NCBI GenBank assembly: GCA_002083555.1
Contig: MSXN01000018.1
Coordinates: 1 to 64,000, forward strand
Reading direction: 5' to 3'
Origin: Nitrospira sp. ST-bin5
GTDB taxonomy: Bacteria; Nitrospirota; Nitrospiria; Nitrospirales; Nitrospiraceae
Length of the DNA: 64,000 bases
The translations under genes and the position numbers were made by a program. Below the pieces are notes generated by a model, which did no database searches, had not been told where the DNA came from, and saw only the letters and a program-made list of their open reading frames with translations. Shown in pieces: positions 25,692 through 33,673 of the stretch. Within the stretch, counting starts at the first letter, position 1, and each line of letters begins with the position of its first letter.

Positions 25692-26765
25692 TTACTTCGG
25701 GAATGTCTTCGGGCCCGTCACCTGCTGCCAGCCTTCCCCGTTCAGCGATTTCAATAACGCCACAACATCCTGTTGCTCCTGCTCGGTCAGTTCGAGTGGA
25801 ATGATTGTGTTGTCCTGGTGCGGATTCTTGATGCCGCCCTGGTTATAAAACTTCACCACGTCCTCTAAGGTCTTGAACCGCCCATCGTGCATGTAGGGCG
25901 CCGTGCGGCCGATTTCCCGCAAAGTGGGGGTCTTGAAGGCGCCGATGTCTTCCGGATTCTTCGTGACCATATAGCGGCCGAGGTCTACTGTATTGGTGTC
26001 CCAACCGATGCCAAGATTATGGAATTTCTCGTCCGTGAAGTTGAAGCCCGAATGGCAGCGAGTGCAACGAGCTTTGCCGCGGAACAGTTCTAATCCGCGC
26101 TTCGCCGATTCCGACAAGGCCTTCTCGTCTCCGCCGACATCGAACTTATCCACGGCGCTGTTGCCTGACAGTTTGGTCCGCTGGAAACTCGCGATGGCCT
26201 TGCCCACATCCTCGATCACGATCTCGCGGCCGAATACTTCTTGAAAGAGTTTTCGGTATCCCGGGATCTTCTTCATCTTTACGATCATTTCGTCATGGTT
26301 GTTGAACCCATGCTCGACTGGGCTGACGAACGGCCCGATGGATTGCTCCTCAAGTGTTTCGGCACGGCCATCCCAGAATTGTGCCTTGCTAAATACCCGG
26401 TTGAAGGAAGGGGGTGCGCTACGCCCGCCTTTCAATCCGTTGATGCCGGTCGAAACGGCTTTGCCGTCGGTGAAGCCGTTGCCTGGCAGGTGGCAGCTGG
26501 CGCAGGCGATCGTGTCGTTTTTCGACAGGCGCTTGTCGAAAAACAGTAGGCGGCCCAGTTCGACCTTCTTAGCGGTCAAAGGGTTGTCCGCCGGTACAAA
26601 GGTGTTGGGATCCTCCAAGCCTTGGATCTGAGGGAGCTTGTAATCCGTACCAGAACCGGGTCCGGCTTCAGCGTGGGCGAGCTGCGACACCCCCGATCCT
26701 CCGACCCCGCTGAGTGCCAGGAACGAACCAATGAGCAAAGAGAAATACGATGTGGGCGTGTTCAT
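25692..26765 (-). CDS. Di-haem cytochrome c peroxidase
   Basis: 357 residues. A periplasmic enzyme reducing H2O2 with electrons from c-type cytochromes. Signal peptide through about residue 32; two haem motifs CASCH (C88-C91-H92) and CTRCH (C234-C237-H238), FDKRLSKNDTIACASCH and FKTPTLREIGRTAPYMHDGRFKTLEDVV with the distal Met of the high-potential haem. Size and order match bacterial CCP/MauG family. It is divergent from oxyR, which probably regulates it. Confidence 0.92.
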   Translation of the reverse strand: MNTPTSYFSLLIGSFLALSGVGGSGVSQLAHAEAGPGSGTDYKLPQIQGLEDPNTFVPADNPLTAKKVELGRLLFFDKRLSKNDTIACASCHLPGNGFTDGKAVSTGINGLKGGRSAPPSFNRVFSKAQFWDGRAETLEEQSIGPFVSPVEHGFNNHDEMIVKMKKIPGYRKLFQEVFGREIVIEDVGKAIASFQRTKLSGNSAVDKFDVGGDEKALSESAKRGLELFRGKARCTRCHSGFNFTDEKFHNLGIGWDTNTVDLGRYMVTKNPEDIGAFKTPTLREIGRTAPYMHDGRFKTLEDVVKFYNQGGIKNPHQDNTIIPLELTEQEQQDVVALLKSLNGEGWQQVTGPKTFPK

Positions 26766-26799
26766 GAGAAGACTCCTTTCGTGAATGGGCGGCTATTTT

Positions 26800-26829
26800 G
26801 AATGTTAGGTCATGGCTATAAATTAGTCC
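26800..26829 (-). promoter_or_regulatory. Candidate promoter of the peroxidase gene
   Basis: On the minus strand TTGGAC, an 18-base spacer and TAACAT lie about 40 bases before the peroxidase ATG (positions approximately 26829 to 26800). The -10 matches the consensus at four of six bases. It lies next to the inverted repeat at 26829-26843. Confidence 0.3.
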
Positions 26830-26843
26830 AATTGATTGTATTG
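26829..26843. promoter_or_regulatory. LysR-type inverted repeat between peroxidase gene and oxyR
   Basis: CAAT-N7-ATTG (26829-26843) is a T-N11-A-type dyad of the kind bound by LysR regulators, placed between the divergent peroxidase promoter and the oxyR promoter, where OxyR would be expected to sit. Confidence 0.35.
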
Positions 26844-26861
26844 AGGTTGAGGATTTATAAT
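26832..26861 (+). promoter_or_regulatory. oxyR: Promoter of oxyR
   Basis: TTGATT (26832-26837), an 18-base spacer and a perfect TATAAT (26856-26861) precede oxyR; GGGAGGG is the ribosome site just before the ATG at 26884. The -35 overlaps the dyad at 26829-26843, consistent with autorepression. Confidence 0.6.
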
Positions 26862-26883
26862 TCTTATCGATAGAGGGAGGGCT

Positions 26884-27801
26884 ATGACGTTCACAGAGCT
26901 TCGCTATCTTGTCGCGCTGGCTCAGGATCGGCATTTTGGCCGCGCTTCCGAACGATGCTGCGTGAGCCAACCTGCTTTGAGCTTAGCGATCCAGAAGCTG
27001 GAGGACGAACTTGGGACGATGATCTTTGAGCGGCGCAAGCATCACATCACGTTGACTGTCTTGGGTGAGCGAATTGTTCATCAAGCCCAGCGCGTGTTGG
27101 AAGAAGCCGATCAGATTCGAGTGATTGCTGCTCAGGGGAAAGATCAGCTGGTCGGCCCACTCCGTTTCGGGGCCATTGCGACGGTCGGTCCCTACGTCCT
27201 GCCGGATCTTGTCCCTCTGCTGAACAAGCGTGCGCCACTGATGCCGCTGGAGATCGAAGAGAATTTGACACTTCATCTGGTGGCCATGTTAAAGAGCGGG
27301 AAGCTCGATGTGATTATGATTGCGCTGCCGTTGGAGGAGTCCGGGATTGTGACGCGGGCCTTGTATGATGAACCGTTTAAAGCCCTCGTCCCTGTCGGCC
27401 ACCCGTGGCAGAAAAAGAAGTCAATCGATTCGCGCCAACTGGGGGCGGAAAAAGTCCTCTTGCCGCATGCCGGGCATTGCTTCCGGCAGCAGGTGCTGGA
27501 TACTTGTCCCGAGCTGAGCCGATCCGATGCCGAGGGATGGCAAGGGAATTCTCTGGAGACGATTCGCCAAATGGTTGCCTCAGGACTGGGGATTACCGTG
27601 TTGCCGTGCAGCGCGTTGACAACGAAACACGGGAACAAGCGGCTGGTAGCGATCGATTTGGCGAAGCCGGTCCCCGGCCGGCGGATCGGATTGGCCTGGC
27701 GGAAAGGATTTACTCGTCCTCAGGCGGTTGATGCGGTCTCAGGTGCCGTGCGGGCACTGAAGATACCAGGCCTGAAGCATGTGGCGTCGGAGGGACGATG
27801 A
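26884..27801 (+). CDS. oxyR: Peroxide-sensing LysR-type regulator OxyR
   Basis: 305 residues, the same length as E. coli OxyR. Winged helix-turn-helix at residues 1-60 (LAQDRHFGRASERCCVSQPALSLAIQKLEDELG). The peroxide switch Cys pair is C199 and C208 in GHCFRQQVLDTCPE, at the same numbering as the E. coli disulfide. DNA-binding targets are likely the divergent peroxidase gene and its own promoter. Two further Cys (C25, C26) sit in the DNA-binding helix, which is less usual. Confidence 0.93.
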   Translation: MTFTELRYLVALAQDRHFGRASERCCVSQPALSLAIQKLEDELGTMIFERRKHHITLTVLGERIVHQAQRVLEEADQIRVIAAQGKDQLVGPLRFGAIATVGPYVLPDLVPLLNKRAPLMPLEIEENLTLHLVAMLKSGKLDVIMIALPLEESGIVTRALYDEPFKALVPVGHPWQKKKSIDSRQLGAEKVLLPHAGHCFRQQVLDTCPELSRSDAEGWQGNSLETIRQMVASGLGITVLPCSALTTKHGNKRLVAIDLAKPVPGRRIGLAWRKGFTRPQAVDAVSGAVRALKIPGLKHVASEGR

Positions 27802-27927
27802 TCAAGCGGTCTGAGGAAATTTAGCACAGGACGTATTTGACACCAATCTCGTTCCAGGGCAGGATGTGGGAAGCCTCGCCTAGGGATTCCTGTTTATCCA
27901 CCTATTCGTGCATTGAGGAGAAGTATC

Positions 27928-28341
27928 ATGCGAAATATAGTCTTGGCTGCAATCACGGCAGTGTATCTGATCGGTGCCGGTTCATTGGTGTTGGCTGACG
28001 AGGCGATGAAGAGTGAAATGGGAGCGATGAAGGATCAGATGAAAGCCGATGCGAAGGCGGCTCCTGAAAAAATGAAGGCCGACAAGGATCAGATGAAAGC
28101 TGATATGAAGGCCAAAAAAGAGGAAATGAAGAGCAAGATGAAGGCGCATCGCGAAGAGGCCAAGGCCAAGCGGGCAGCCATGAAAGATAAGATGAAGGCG
28201 AAGCACGAAGAAGTCAAAGGACAAGGCGAAGCGGCAAAAGCTCAAGCGCAGGATATGAAAGCGGCTGGTCAGCAGATGGGCAGCGATGCCAAAGCCGCCG
28301 GGCAGGAGATGAAGGATGCTATCGGCGCGATGGGGAAATAA
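27928..28341 (+). CDS. Exported Met/Lys-rich repeat protein
   Basis: 137 residues. A signal peptide ending VLA-D is followed by an almost purely helical mature part made of repeats such as MKADKDQMKADMKAKKEEMKSKMKAHREEAKAKRAAMKDKMKAKHEE, with Met at roughly every third or fourth position and no Cys, Trp or Phe. Predicted a single long alpha helix/coiled coil. Family not recognised; Met-rich helices can act as metal-binding or methionine-oxidation buffers. GAGGAG is seven bases upstream of the ATG at 27928. It follows oxyR by 126 bases and ends at a strong terminator. Confidence 0.75.
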   Translation: MRNIVLAAITAVYLIGAGSLVLADEAMKSEMGAMKDQMKADAKAAPEKMKADKDQMKADMKAKKEEMKSKMKAHREEAKAKRAAMKDKMKAKHEEVKGQGEAAKAQAQDMKAAGQQMGSDAKAAGQEMKDAIGAMGK

Positions 28342-28365
28342 CTCCTTCCTTGGAAGCCTCGTTGG

Positions 28366-28400
28366 AACGGCCTCTGGCAATTGCCAGAGGCCGTTGTGTT
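28366..28400 (+). terminator. Rho-independent terminator
   Basis: A perfect 15-base inverted repeat AACGGCCTCTGGCAA (28366-28380) and its exact complement (28381-28395), with no unpaired spacer between arms beyond the tight loop, followed by GTGTTT. It closes the transcript of the Met/Lys-rich gene. Confidence 0.85.
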
Positions 28401-28479
28401 TATGCGACACGGCACGGTATGGCCTGCCGGAGAACAAGTCTCCTTCATCTTCTGATAGACAAGTTTCAATCTGTCCAGC

Positions 28480-28508
28480 TTGTTCCCTCTTCGTGCTTCT
28501 GCTAGCAT
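28480..28508 (+). promoter_or_regulatory. xth: Promoter candidate of xth
   Basis: TTGTTC (28480-28485), a 17-base spacer and TAGCAT (28503-28508) with an upstream TG, 26 bases before the ATG at 28534. Confidence 0.4.
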
Positions 28509-28533
28509 CCTCGCCGGTCAATTGACCCCTACT

Positions 28534-29307
28534 ATGAAAATCGCAACGTTCAACGTCAACTCTCTCCGCAAACGGCTTCCGATCGTGTTGGATTGGCTTG
28601 CCCAGCAGAAGCCTGATGTCTTGTGCCTCCAAGAAACCAAAGTGCAGGACAGCGAGTTCCCGTTGTTGGGTCTGGCCCCCTCTGGTTATCACATCACGTT
28701 TCGTGGGATGAAATCGTACAACGGCGTGGCCATCTTGAGCCGGAAGCAGCCGGAGGCAGTGTTCCATGGATTCGACGATGGCGGTGAATCGGAGGATGCC
28801 CGGTTGCTCAGAGTCGTGATCGACGGGATTTCGATCGTCAATACGTACGTGCCTCAGGGCTATGAAATCGATTCGCCCAAGTATCAATACAAGCTAGGGT
28901 GGTATGATCGACTGAGAAAGTACTTCGAGAAACATCTGTCTCCCGGCGAGCCGGCCATCTGGTGCGGCGACATGAACGTGGCACCGCGTCCCATGGACGT
29001 GCACAGCCCGGAGAAGCACCTCAAACATGTCTGTTATCACGAGGATGCGAGGAAGGCCTACGAGCGAACACTGGCGTGGGGGTTTCAGGACGTGTTTGTG
29101 AAGCTGTACCCGGACCGGCAGCAATATACGTTTTGGGATTATCGGGCGCCGAGTTCGTTAGAGGCGAACAAAGGCTGGCGCATCGATCATATTCTGGCGA
29201 CGGCACCGTTGGCGGAGAAATGTATAAGGGTTGACGTGGACGTCGAGCCGCGGCGAGCGAAAGACCCATCAGATCATACGTTTCTCTGGGCAGAGTTTTC
29301 GGTCTAA
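28534..29307 (+). CDS. xth: Exodeoxyribonuclease III
   Basis: 257 residues. A Mg2+-dependent AP endonuclease/3'-5' exonuclease of base-excision repair. Active-site blocks: MKIATFNVNSLRKRL (N8), LCLQETKVQD (E34), WCGDMNVAPRPMDVH (D and N) and RAKDPSDHTFLWAEF (Asp-His). The ATG at 28534 matches the family N-terminus; a longer frame to 28480 would start before the promoter. Confidence 0.95.
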   Translation: MKIATFNVNSLRKRLPIVLDWLAQQKPDVLCLQETKVQDSEFPLLGLAPSGYHITFRGMKSYNGVAILSRKQPEAVFHGFDDGGESEDARLLRVVIDGISIVNTYVPQGYEIDSPKYQYKLGWYDRLRKYFEKHLSPGEPAIWCGDMNVAPRPMDVHSPEKHLKHVCYHEDARKAYERTLAWGFQDVFVKLYPDRQQYTFWDYRAPSSLEANKGWRIDHILATAPLAEKCIRVDVDVEPRRAKDPSDHTFLWAEFSV

Positions 29308-29395
29308 CCACATGCGCGACGTCCACACCCGCCCGATCCGGTAGCAGGGCAAGTCCTCCCTACCGCCGGATGGGAGCAGATCAACAGCTTGAGTC

Positions 29396-29566
29396 TCACG
29401 CAGCCCGCATGAACGAGTCTTTTCTCGGTCGGCTGCTGAGGCGATTCTGCTGAATCAATGGATCCAAGACCAATCCGCAATTGATGCATCGATGTACGAC
29501 CGATTTAGGTGCGAGTTCCGGTCGCTGTTCCTCGATCATCAATCCTTTGCACTTTTGACAATTCAT
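29396..29566 (-). CDS. 56-residue zinc-ribbon protein
   Basis: A 56-residue protein on the minus strand starting at the ATG at 29566, with a perfect AGGAGG ribosome site eight bases upstream. Two CxxC pairs, MNCQKCKG (C3, C6) and RCINCGLV (C27, C30), make a typical small zinc ribbon. The tail is basic (SSRPRKDSF). No known family; such proteins often bind nucleic acid or another protein. It lies between xth and arsR, convergent with xth. Confidence 0.7.
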   Translation of the reverse strand: MNCQKCKGLMIEEQRPELAPKSVVHRCINCGLVLDPLIQQNRLSSRPRKDSFMRAA

Positions 29567-29688
29567 TAATCTATCCTCCTCTTGATACCGACGGCTGCGA
29601 GAGTGCGATCAATGCTCGGGAGGAAACTTAACATCCGCAGATTAACCCCATGTTAACCGGTAGTTAAAAGTGTCTAATCTTTGCTTGT

Positions 29689-29700
29689 TTGATTAATCAA
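29689..29700. promoter_or_regulatory. arsR: ArsR operator candidate
   Basis: The perfect palindrome TTGATTAATCAA (29689-29700) is 25 bases before the arsR start. ArsR/SmtB repressors bind AT-rich inverted repeats near -10 regions, so this is the likely self-operator of the ars operon. Confidence 0.5.
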
Positions 29701-29725
29701 TGTTTATTGATGTGCATTGCCTCCA

Positions 29726-30040
29726 ATGTCGACGAAGCGACGAGTCAAAGCCGCGGCCCTCTTTCATGCTTTATCTGATGAGACGCGGCTTGAGGTTCTC
29801 AATAGGCTGAAGCGGGGAGAGCAATGTGTTTGCGAATTAACGGACGCGCTTCAGGCCGGGCAGTCGAGACTGTCGTTTCATCTCAGGGTATTGAAAGAAG
29901 CCGGATTGATTCAGGACCGTCCCGAAGGGCGTTGGATGTATTACTCGTTGAGTCGAGAGGGATTAGAAGACCTTGAGGACTTTATCGGCGAACTCAAGAA
30001 GGCAATCACGCATTCCGGCTCTTCAAAGCAATGCGAGTAA
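29726..30040 (+). CDS. arsR: ArsR-family metalloregulator
   Basis: 104 residues. A winged-helix repressor that leaves DNA when arsenite binds. Sensor Cys pair C34-C36 lies in GEQCVCELTDAL, the ELCVCDL-like motif of the recognition region, followed by the helix QAGQSRLSFHLRVLKEAGLIQDRPEGRWMYYSL. The ATG at 29726 is preferred to a TTG nine bases earlier. It heads an arsenic-resistance operon. Confidence 0.9.
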   Translation: MSTKRRVKAAALFHALSDETRLEVLNRLKRGEQCVCELTDALQAGQSRLSFHLRVLKEAGLIQDRPEGRWMYYSLSREGLEDLEDFIGELKKAITHSGSSKQCE

Positions 30041-30103
30041 CCCCGAGTAGCCCATTGTTGTGGATTTAGCATCAACATTTCTTGATTAGTATGGCGTGTT
30101 GCC

Positions 30104-31207
30104 ATGAGGGCATTCGTAATGGATTCAGCGATCAAAGCATCGGCTCCCTCTGAAAAACGACTGAACGTATTCGAGCGCTACCTGACTGTCTGGGTTGGGC
30201 TTTGTATTCTTGCCGGGGTGCTGATCGGGCGACTGTTTCCGTCTTTGGTGAGCACCTTGCGCAGCTGGGAGTTTGGAGAGGGGAGCCATATCAATCTTCC
30301 GATTGCCGTCCTTATTTGGCTCATGATTATTCCGATGATGATGAAAGTCGATCTCACGGCTCTGCGAAATGTCGGTCGCCGGCCGCAAGGGCTGTTCGTC
30401 ACACTTATCGTCAATTGGCTCGTCAAGCCGTTCTCCATGGCCTTCTTCGCTTGACTGTTCTTTCGGTTCGTCTTCGCGTCATGGATGTCGCTAGCGGAAG
30501 CTGATCAATACATTGCCGGCTGCATTATCTTAGCCGCGGCTCCTTGTACAGCCATGGTGTTTGTCTGGAGCTATTTGACGGATGGTGATCCTGCCTACAC
30601 GTTGGTTCAGGTGACCGTCAACGACCTCATTATGCTCCTCCTGTTCGCCCCGATTATCGGGTTCCTGGTGAGCGGGGCGTCCTCGTTGACGGCCCCGTTT
30701 GGCGTCCTGCTGTATTCGGTGGTGGCCTTTATTGTGATCCCTCTGGTGACCGGTACGCTGATTCGGGCGTGGTTGATTACCCGACATGGCAAAACCTGGT
30801 TCGAACAGGAACTTCTGCCGCGTTTTGCTCCGGTCACGATAGCGGCGCTGCTCCTGACGCTCGTGTTCATTTTCGCCTTTCAAGCAGACAACATCGTGGG
30901 CAAACCCTGGCACGTCATCTTGATCGCGATCCAGATTCTCTTCCAGGTCTATATGAATGCGTCTCTGGCCTATGGGCTGATGGGGTGGTTACGAGTGCCC
31001 TATGCAGTGGCGGCGCCCGGGGCACTTATTGGAGCAAGCAATTTTTTTGAGCTTGCGGTAGCGACTGCGATTGCCTTGTACGGACCTGAATCCGGCGCGG
31101 CATTGGCAACCGTGGTCGGCGTGCTGGTTGAAGTGCCGGCGATGTTGTCCGTCTGCCATGTTTGCAATCGCACGAGGCATTGGTTCCCAAGTGAGGCGGT
31201 AGCCTGA
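30104..31207 (+). pseudogene. acr3: Arsenite efflux permease ACR3 interrupted by an in-frame TGA
   Basis: The frame encodes a typical ten-helix ACR3 arsenite pump, but TGA at 30452-30454 interrupts it after MAFFA (codon 117 from the first ATG; 112 from the likely start at 30119). Downstream coding resumes in the same frame (LFFRFVFASWMSLAEADQYIAGCIILAAAPCTAMVFVWSY), with all later landmarks, including the conserved Cys of AAPCTAMVF, intact. Known ACR3 proteins have Trp at the interrupted position, so TGG to TGA by one base change is the simplest explanation, or a sequencing error or assembly error. No frameshift is present. Translation could also restart at 30485, but that would omit four helices. 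Confidence 0.85.
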
Positions 31208-31250
31208 AGGGTCGGTGACCGATTGAATGAGGGAATATAGAGGAGAGACC

Positions 31251-31718
31251 ATGAAACGTTTTCATATCCATATTGCACTCGAGAAGCTCGAAGAGGCGAT
31301 CCGCTTTTATAGTGCCCTGTTTGGCGCGGCTCCGGTGAAAACCAAGCCGGATTATGCGAAGTGGATGCTCGAAGACCCGCGCGTCAATTTTGCGATTTCC
31401 ACTCGCGCAAAAATGAAAGGCGTCGATCATCTCGGAATTCAGGTCGCGGAGGAGAGTGAATTAAACGAGTTGCGCAGCCGTCTAGAGAGGGCGGATATGA
31501 AGGTTCTGGAGGAAGGAACCACGACCTGCTGCTACGCACAATCGGATAAGTCCTGGATACAAGACCCGGCCGGTATTCCCTGGGAAGCCTATCGGACCAT
31601 GGAGGATGCCCAGTTTTTTTCAGATAGCACGGGGAGCACCGAGAGTGCCTGTTGTACTCCGGACGCCCCCGTAGAGTTGATCAGTCTGAAGCCTTCTGCA
31701 AAGAAGGGAGGGTATTGA
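31251..31718 (+). CDS. arsI: ArsI/CadI-family VOC dioxygenase (C-As lyase)
   Basis: 155 residues. ArsI cleaves the C-As bond of trivalent organoarsenicals using Fe(II). Metal ligands H5 (KRFHIHI), H60 (VDHLGIQV) and E112 (PWEAYR) are present, as are the vicinal Cys pair C93-C94 in TTTCCYAQ that binds the arsenical. A second CC (C134-C135) is in the C-terminal tail (ESACCTPDA). CadI, a cadmium-induced relative, is the alternative. A strong AGGAGAG lies before the ATG. Confidence 0.82.
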   Translation: MKRFHIHIALEKLEEAIRFYSALFGAAPVKTKPDYAKWMLEDPRVNFAISTRAKMKGVDHLGIQVAEESELNELRSRLERADMKVLEEGTTTCCYAQSDKSWIQDPAGIPWEAYRTMEDAQFFSDSTGSTESACCTPDAPVELISLKPSAKKGGY

Positions 31719-31723
31719 GAGCC

Positions 31724-32164
31724 ATGGCCGTCGATTCAAAAAAAGTGCTTATTCTCTGTACCGGAAACTCGTGCCGGTCGATTATGGCCGAGGCCCTCTT
31801 GAACGAACTGGGGCAGGGACGGTTCCAAGCATGGAGTGCCGGGAGTTTCCCGACCGAGTACGTATATCCGCGATCTATTGAAACCCTCAAACGCCATGGC
31901 ATTGATCCCGGCCAGCCCCACAGCAAATCCTGGAACGAGTTTGCCGCTCAACCCCTCGATCTTATCATTACAGTCTGTGATCAGGCGGCCGGTGAGACCT
32001 GTCCCATATTTCCCGGCAAGCCGATGAAGCTTCATTGGGGGACGCCCGATCCTGCTAAAATGGTCGGGAATGAGGCCGACACTCAAGCGGCATTCGACCG
32101 TGCTTTCTTCTTTCTCAAAGAGCGGGTCGAGCAGCTGATTGCGGCCTCCGAGTGTTCACAATAG
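31724..32164 (+). CDS. arsC: Thioredoxin-coupled arsenate reductase
   Basis: 146 residues of the low-molecular-weight phosphatase fold. The P-loop C12-TGNSC-R18 (CX5R) and the relay Cys pair C85/C93 in VCDQAAGETCP match the thioredoxin-type ArsC of S. aureus. LHWGTPDPAKM is the family's Asp loop. Start is six bases after the arsI stop. It completes the set arsR-acr3-arsI-arsC. Confidence 0.92.
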   Translation: MAVDSKKVLILCTGNSCRSIMAEALLNELGQGRFQAWSAGSFPTEYVYPRSIETLKRHGIDPGQPHSKSWNEFAAQPLDLIITVCDQAAGETCPIFPGKPMKLHWGTPDPAKMVGNEADTQAAFDRAFFFLKERVEQLIAASECSQ

Positions 32165-32317
32165 GCTCAGAAGCGATCTCGATCTCCTGCCGTCTGCCGC
32201 GCGCATTCGACGTGGCCCCCACCGATTGCTCGACCGGTACCGTCAATCCTGCTAGAGTTGCCGGGCACGAGGATCCCCTTCGCAATCCAACGGTATTGAC
32301 GGGTCTACGGTATTTTC

Positions 32318-33601
32318 ATGTCCGGTTCAGGAATTGATCCGATGGCTACGGCCGATGTCGCCATCATCGGGGCAGGTGCGGCCGGCCTCGCCGCTGCGAT
32401 TTTTGCCGGAGAAACGGCCGAATCATCCGGATCACGATCGATCGTTCTCCTTGATGGGGCCAAGACCATCGGAGCAAAACTTCTCGTGTCCGGTGGAGGC
32501 CGCTGCAACGTCACGCATGAGGTGGTGGCGCCGACCGACTTCTTCGGCAATCGCCGCATTATCAAGAATGTGCTGGCCGCATTTTCTGTTGACGCCACCA
32601 TCGCGTGGTTCGCCTCGATGGGTGTTGAGCTCAAGCGGGAAGAGACCGGCAAGTTATTTCCTGTCACTGATAGATCGCGAACCGTCCTGAACGCGCTCGT
32701 TGAGCGCTGTTGCGAACTCGGCGTCGCTATTCTTTCAGATCATCGCGTGACCAAGATCGCCCGCGTTCCTGATTTTCCGGCGGGATTTGTCGTTCACCAT
32801 AGTCACGGAGCTCTTGCGGCGAGTCGGGTGATTTTGGCTACGGGAGGTCGATCGATTCCCAAGTCGGGGAGCGACGGATTGGGCTATGAACTGGCCCGGC
32901 GGCTGGGGCACCATGTCACGCCGACGGTCCCGGCGCTTGCGCCACTCGTGCTGGATGACCGCATGTTTCACAAGAATCTCTCCGGTCTCTCTCAAGAGGT
33001 CGAACTCACCACGGTTGTGAAGGGGAAAACGCTCGATGTTCGGAACGGTAGCCTGCTCTGGACTCACTTCGGGATCAGCGGGCCGGTCGTGATGGATGCC
33101 AGTCGATTCTGGTGTTTGGCGCATGAGCAGGGAGAACCAGCCCAGGTCTACGGTAACTTTTTCCCTGGGGAGAATCAGGAGCAGGTACGGCAGTGGTTTA
33201 TGGAGCAGACGAGAGAGTATCCCCGTCGCTCTCTCGGGAAGACACTTGCCCAGCGGCTACCTCAGCGATTCACCGACTCTCTCATTCAGTATGCCGGTTG
33301 CGATGGGCAGACGGCCATTGCGCAATTGCCGAGAAAAGATCGGGATTCTCTCCTTCCGCTGATGACGAAATTCCCGTTTCCCATCGTGCAGGATCGCGGG
33401 TGGAACTATGCAGAAGTGACAGCCGGCGGGGTGCCGTTAGAAGAAGTAAATTTCCGCACAATGGAATCGAAGCTGGTCCCGGGTTTCTATCTGGCCGGAG
33501 AAATTCTCGATTGCGATGGGCGGATCGGCGGCTTTAACTTCCAATGGGCTTGGGCTACGGGGCATCTTGCCGGACAAGCGGTTTGGAGGACAGACGCCTA
33601 G
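32318..33601 (+). CDS. HI0933-family flavoprotein (BaiN/YhiN-like)
   Basis: 427 residues. FAD-binding motif VAIIGAGAAGLAAAIFAGE near residue 14-32, GGGRCNVTHE, ILATGGRSIPKSGSDGLGYELARRLGH, and the C-terminal AGEILDCDGRIGGFNFQWAWATGHLAG characteristic of the HI0933 family of NAD(P)/FAD-dependent oxidoreductases. Physiological substrate unknown. Start could be ATG at 32318 or 32342; neither has a strong ribosome site. Confidence 0.85.
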   Translation: MSGSGIDPMATADVAIIGAGAAGLAAAIFAGETAESSGSRSIVLLDGAKTIGAKLLVSGGGRCNVTHEVVAPTDFFGNRRIIKNVLAAFSVDATIAWFASMGVELKREETGKLFPVTDRSRTVLNALVERCCELGVAILSDHRVTKIARVPDFPAGFVVHHSHGALAASRVILATGGRSIPKSGSDGLGYELARRLGHHVTPTVPALAPLVLDDRMFHKNLSGLSQEVELTTVVKGKTLDVRNGSLLWTHFGISGPVVMDASRFWCLAHEQGEPAQVYGNFFPGENQEQVRQWFMEQTREYPRRSLGKTLAQRLPQRFTDSLIQYAGCDGQTAIAQLPRKDRDSLLPLMTKFPFPIVQDRGWNYAEVTAGGVPLEEVNFRTMESKLVPGFYLAGEILDCDGRIGGFNFQWAWATGHLAGQAVWRTDA

Positions 33602-33673
33602 CAGTCCGATCGGATCGATCCAAGCCACCGATGCGCGACGAGGTCTGCGTGGTTTTTCAGCAGGACGACATTG

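Noticed and set aside
30452..30454. Selenocysteine codon in ACR3
   Set aside because: The position is Trp in the family, not Cys, and no bSECIS-like stem-loop follows. A nonsense change or base-call error fits better.
33602..33673. Palindromic CCGATCGGATCGATCC near the HI0933 gene end
   Set aside because: Overlapping GATC/CGATCG repeats are frequent in this GC context and no T-run follows; not called as terminator.
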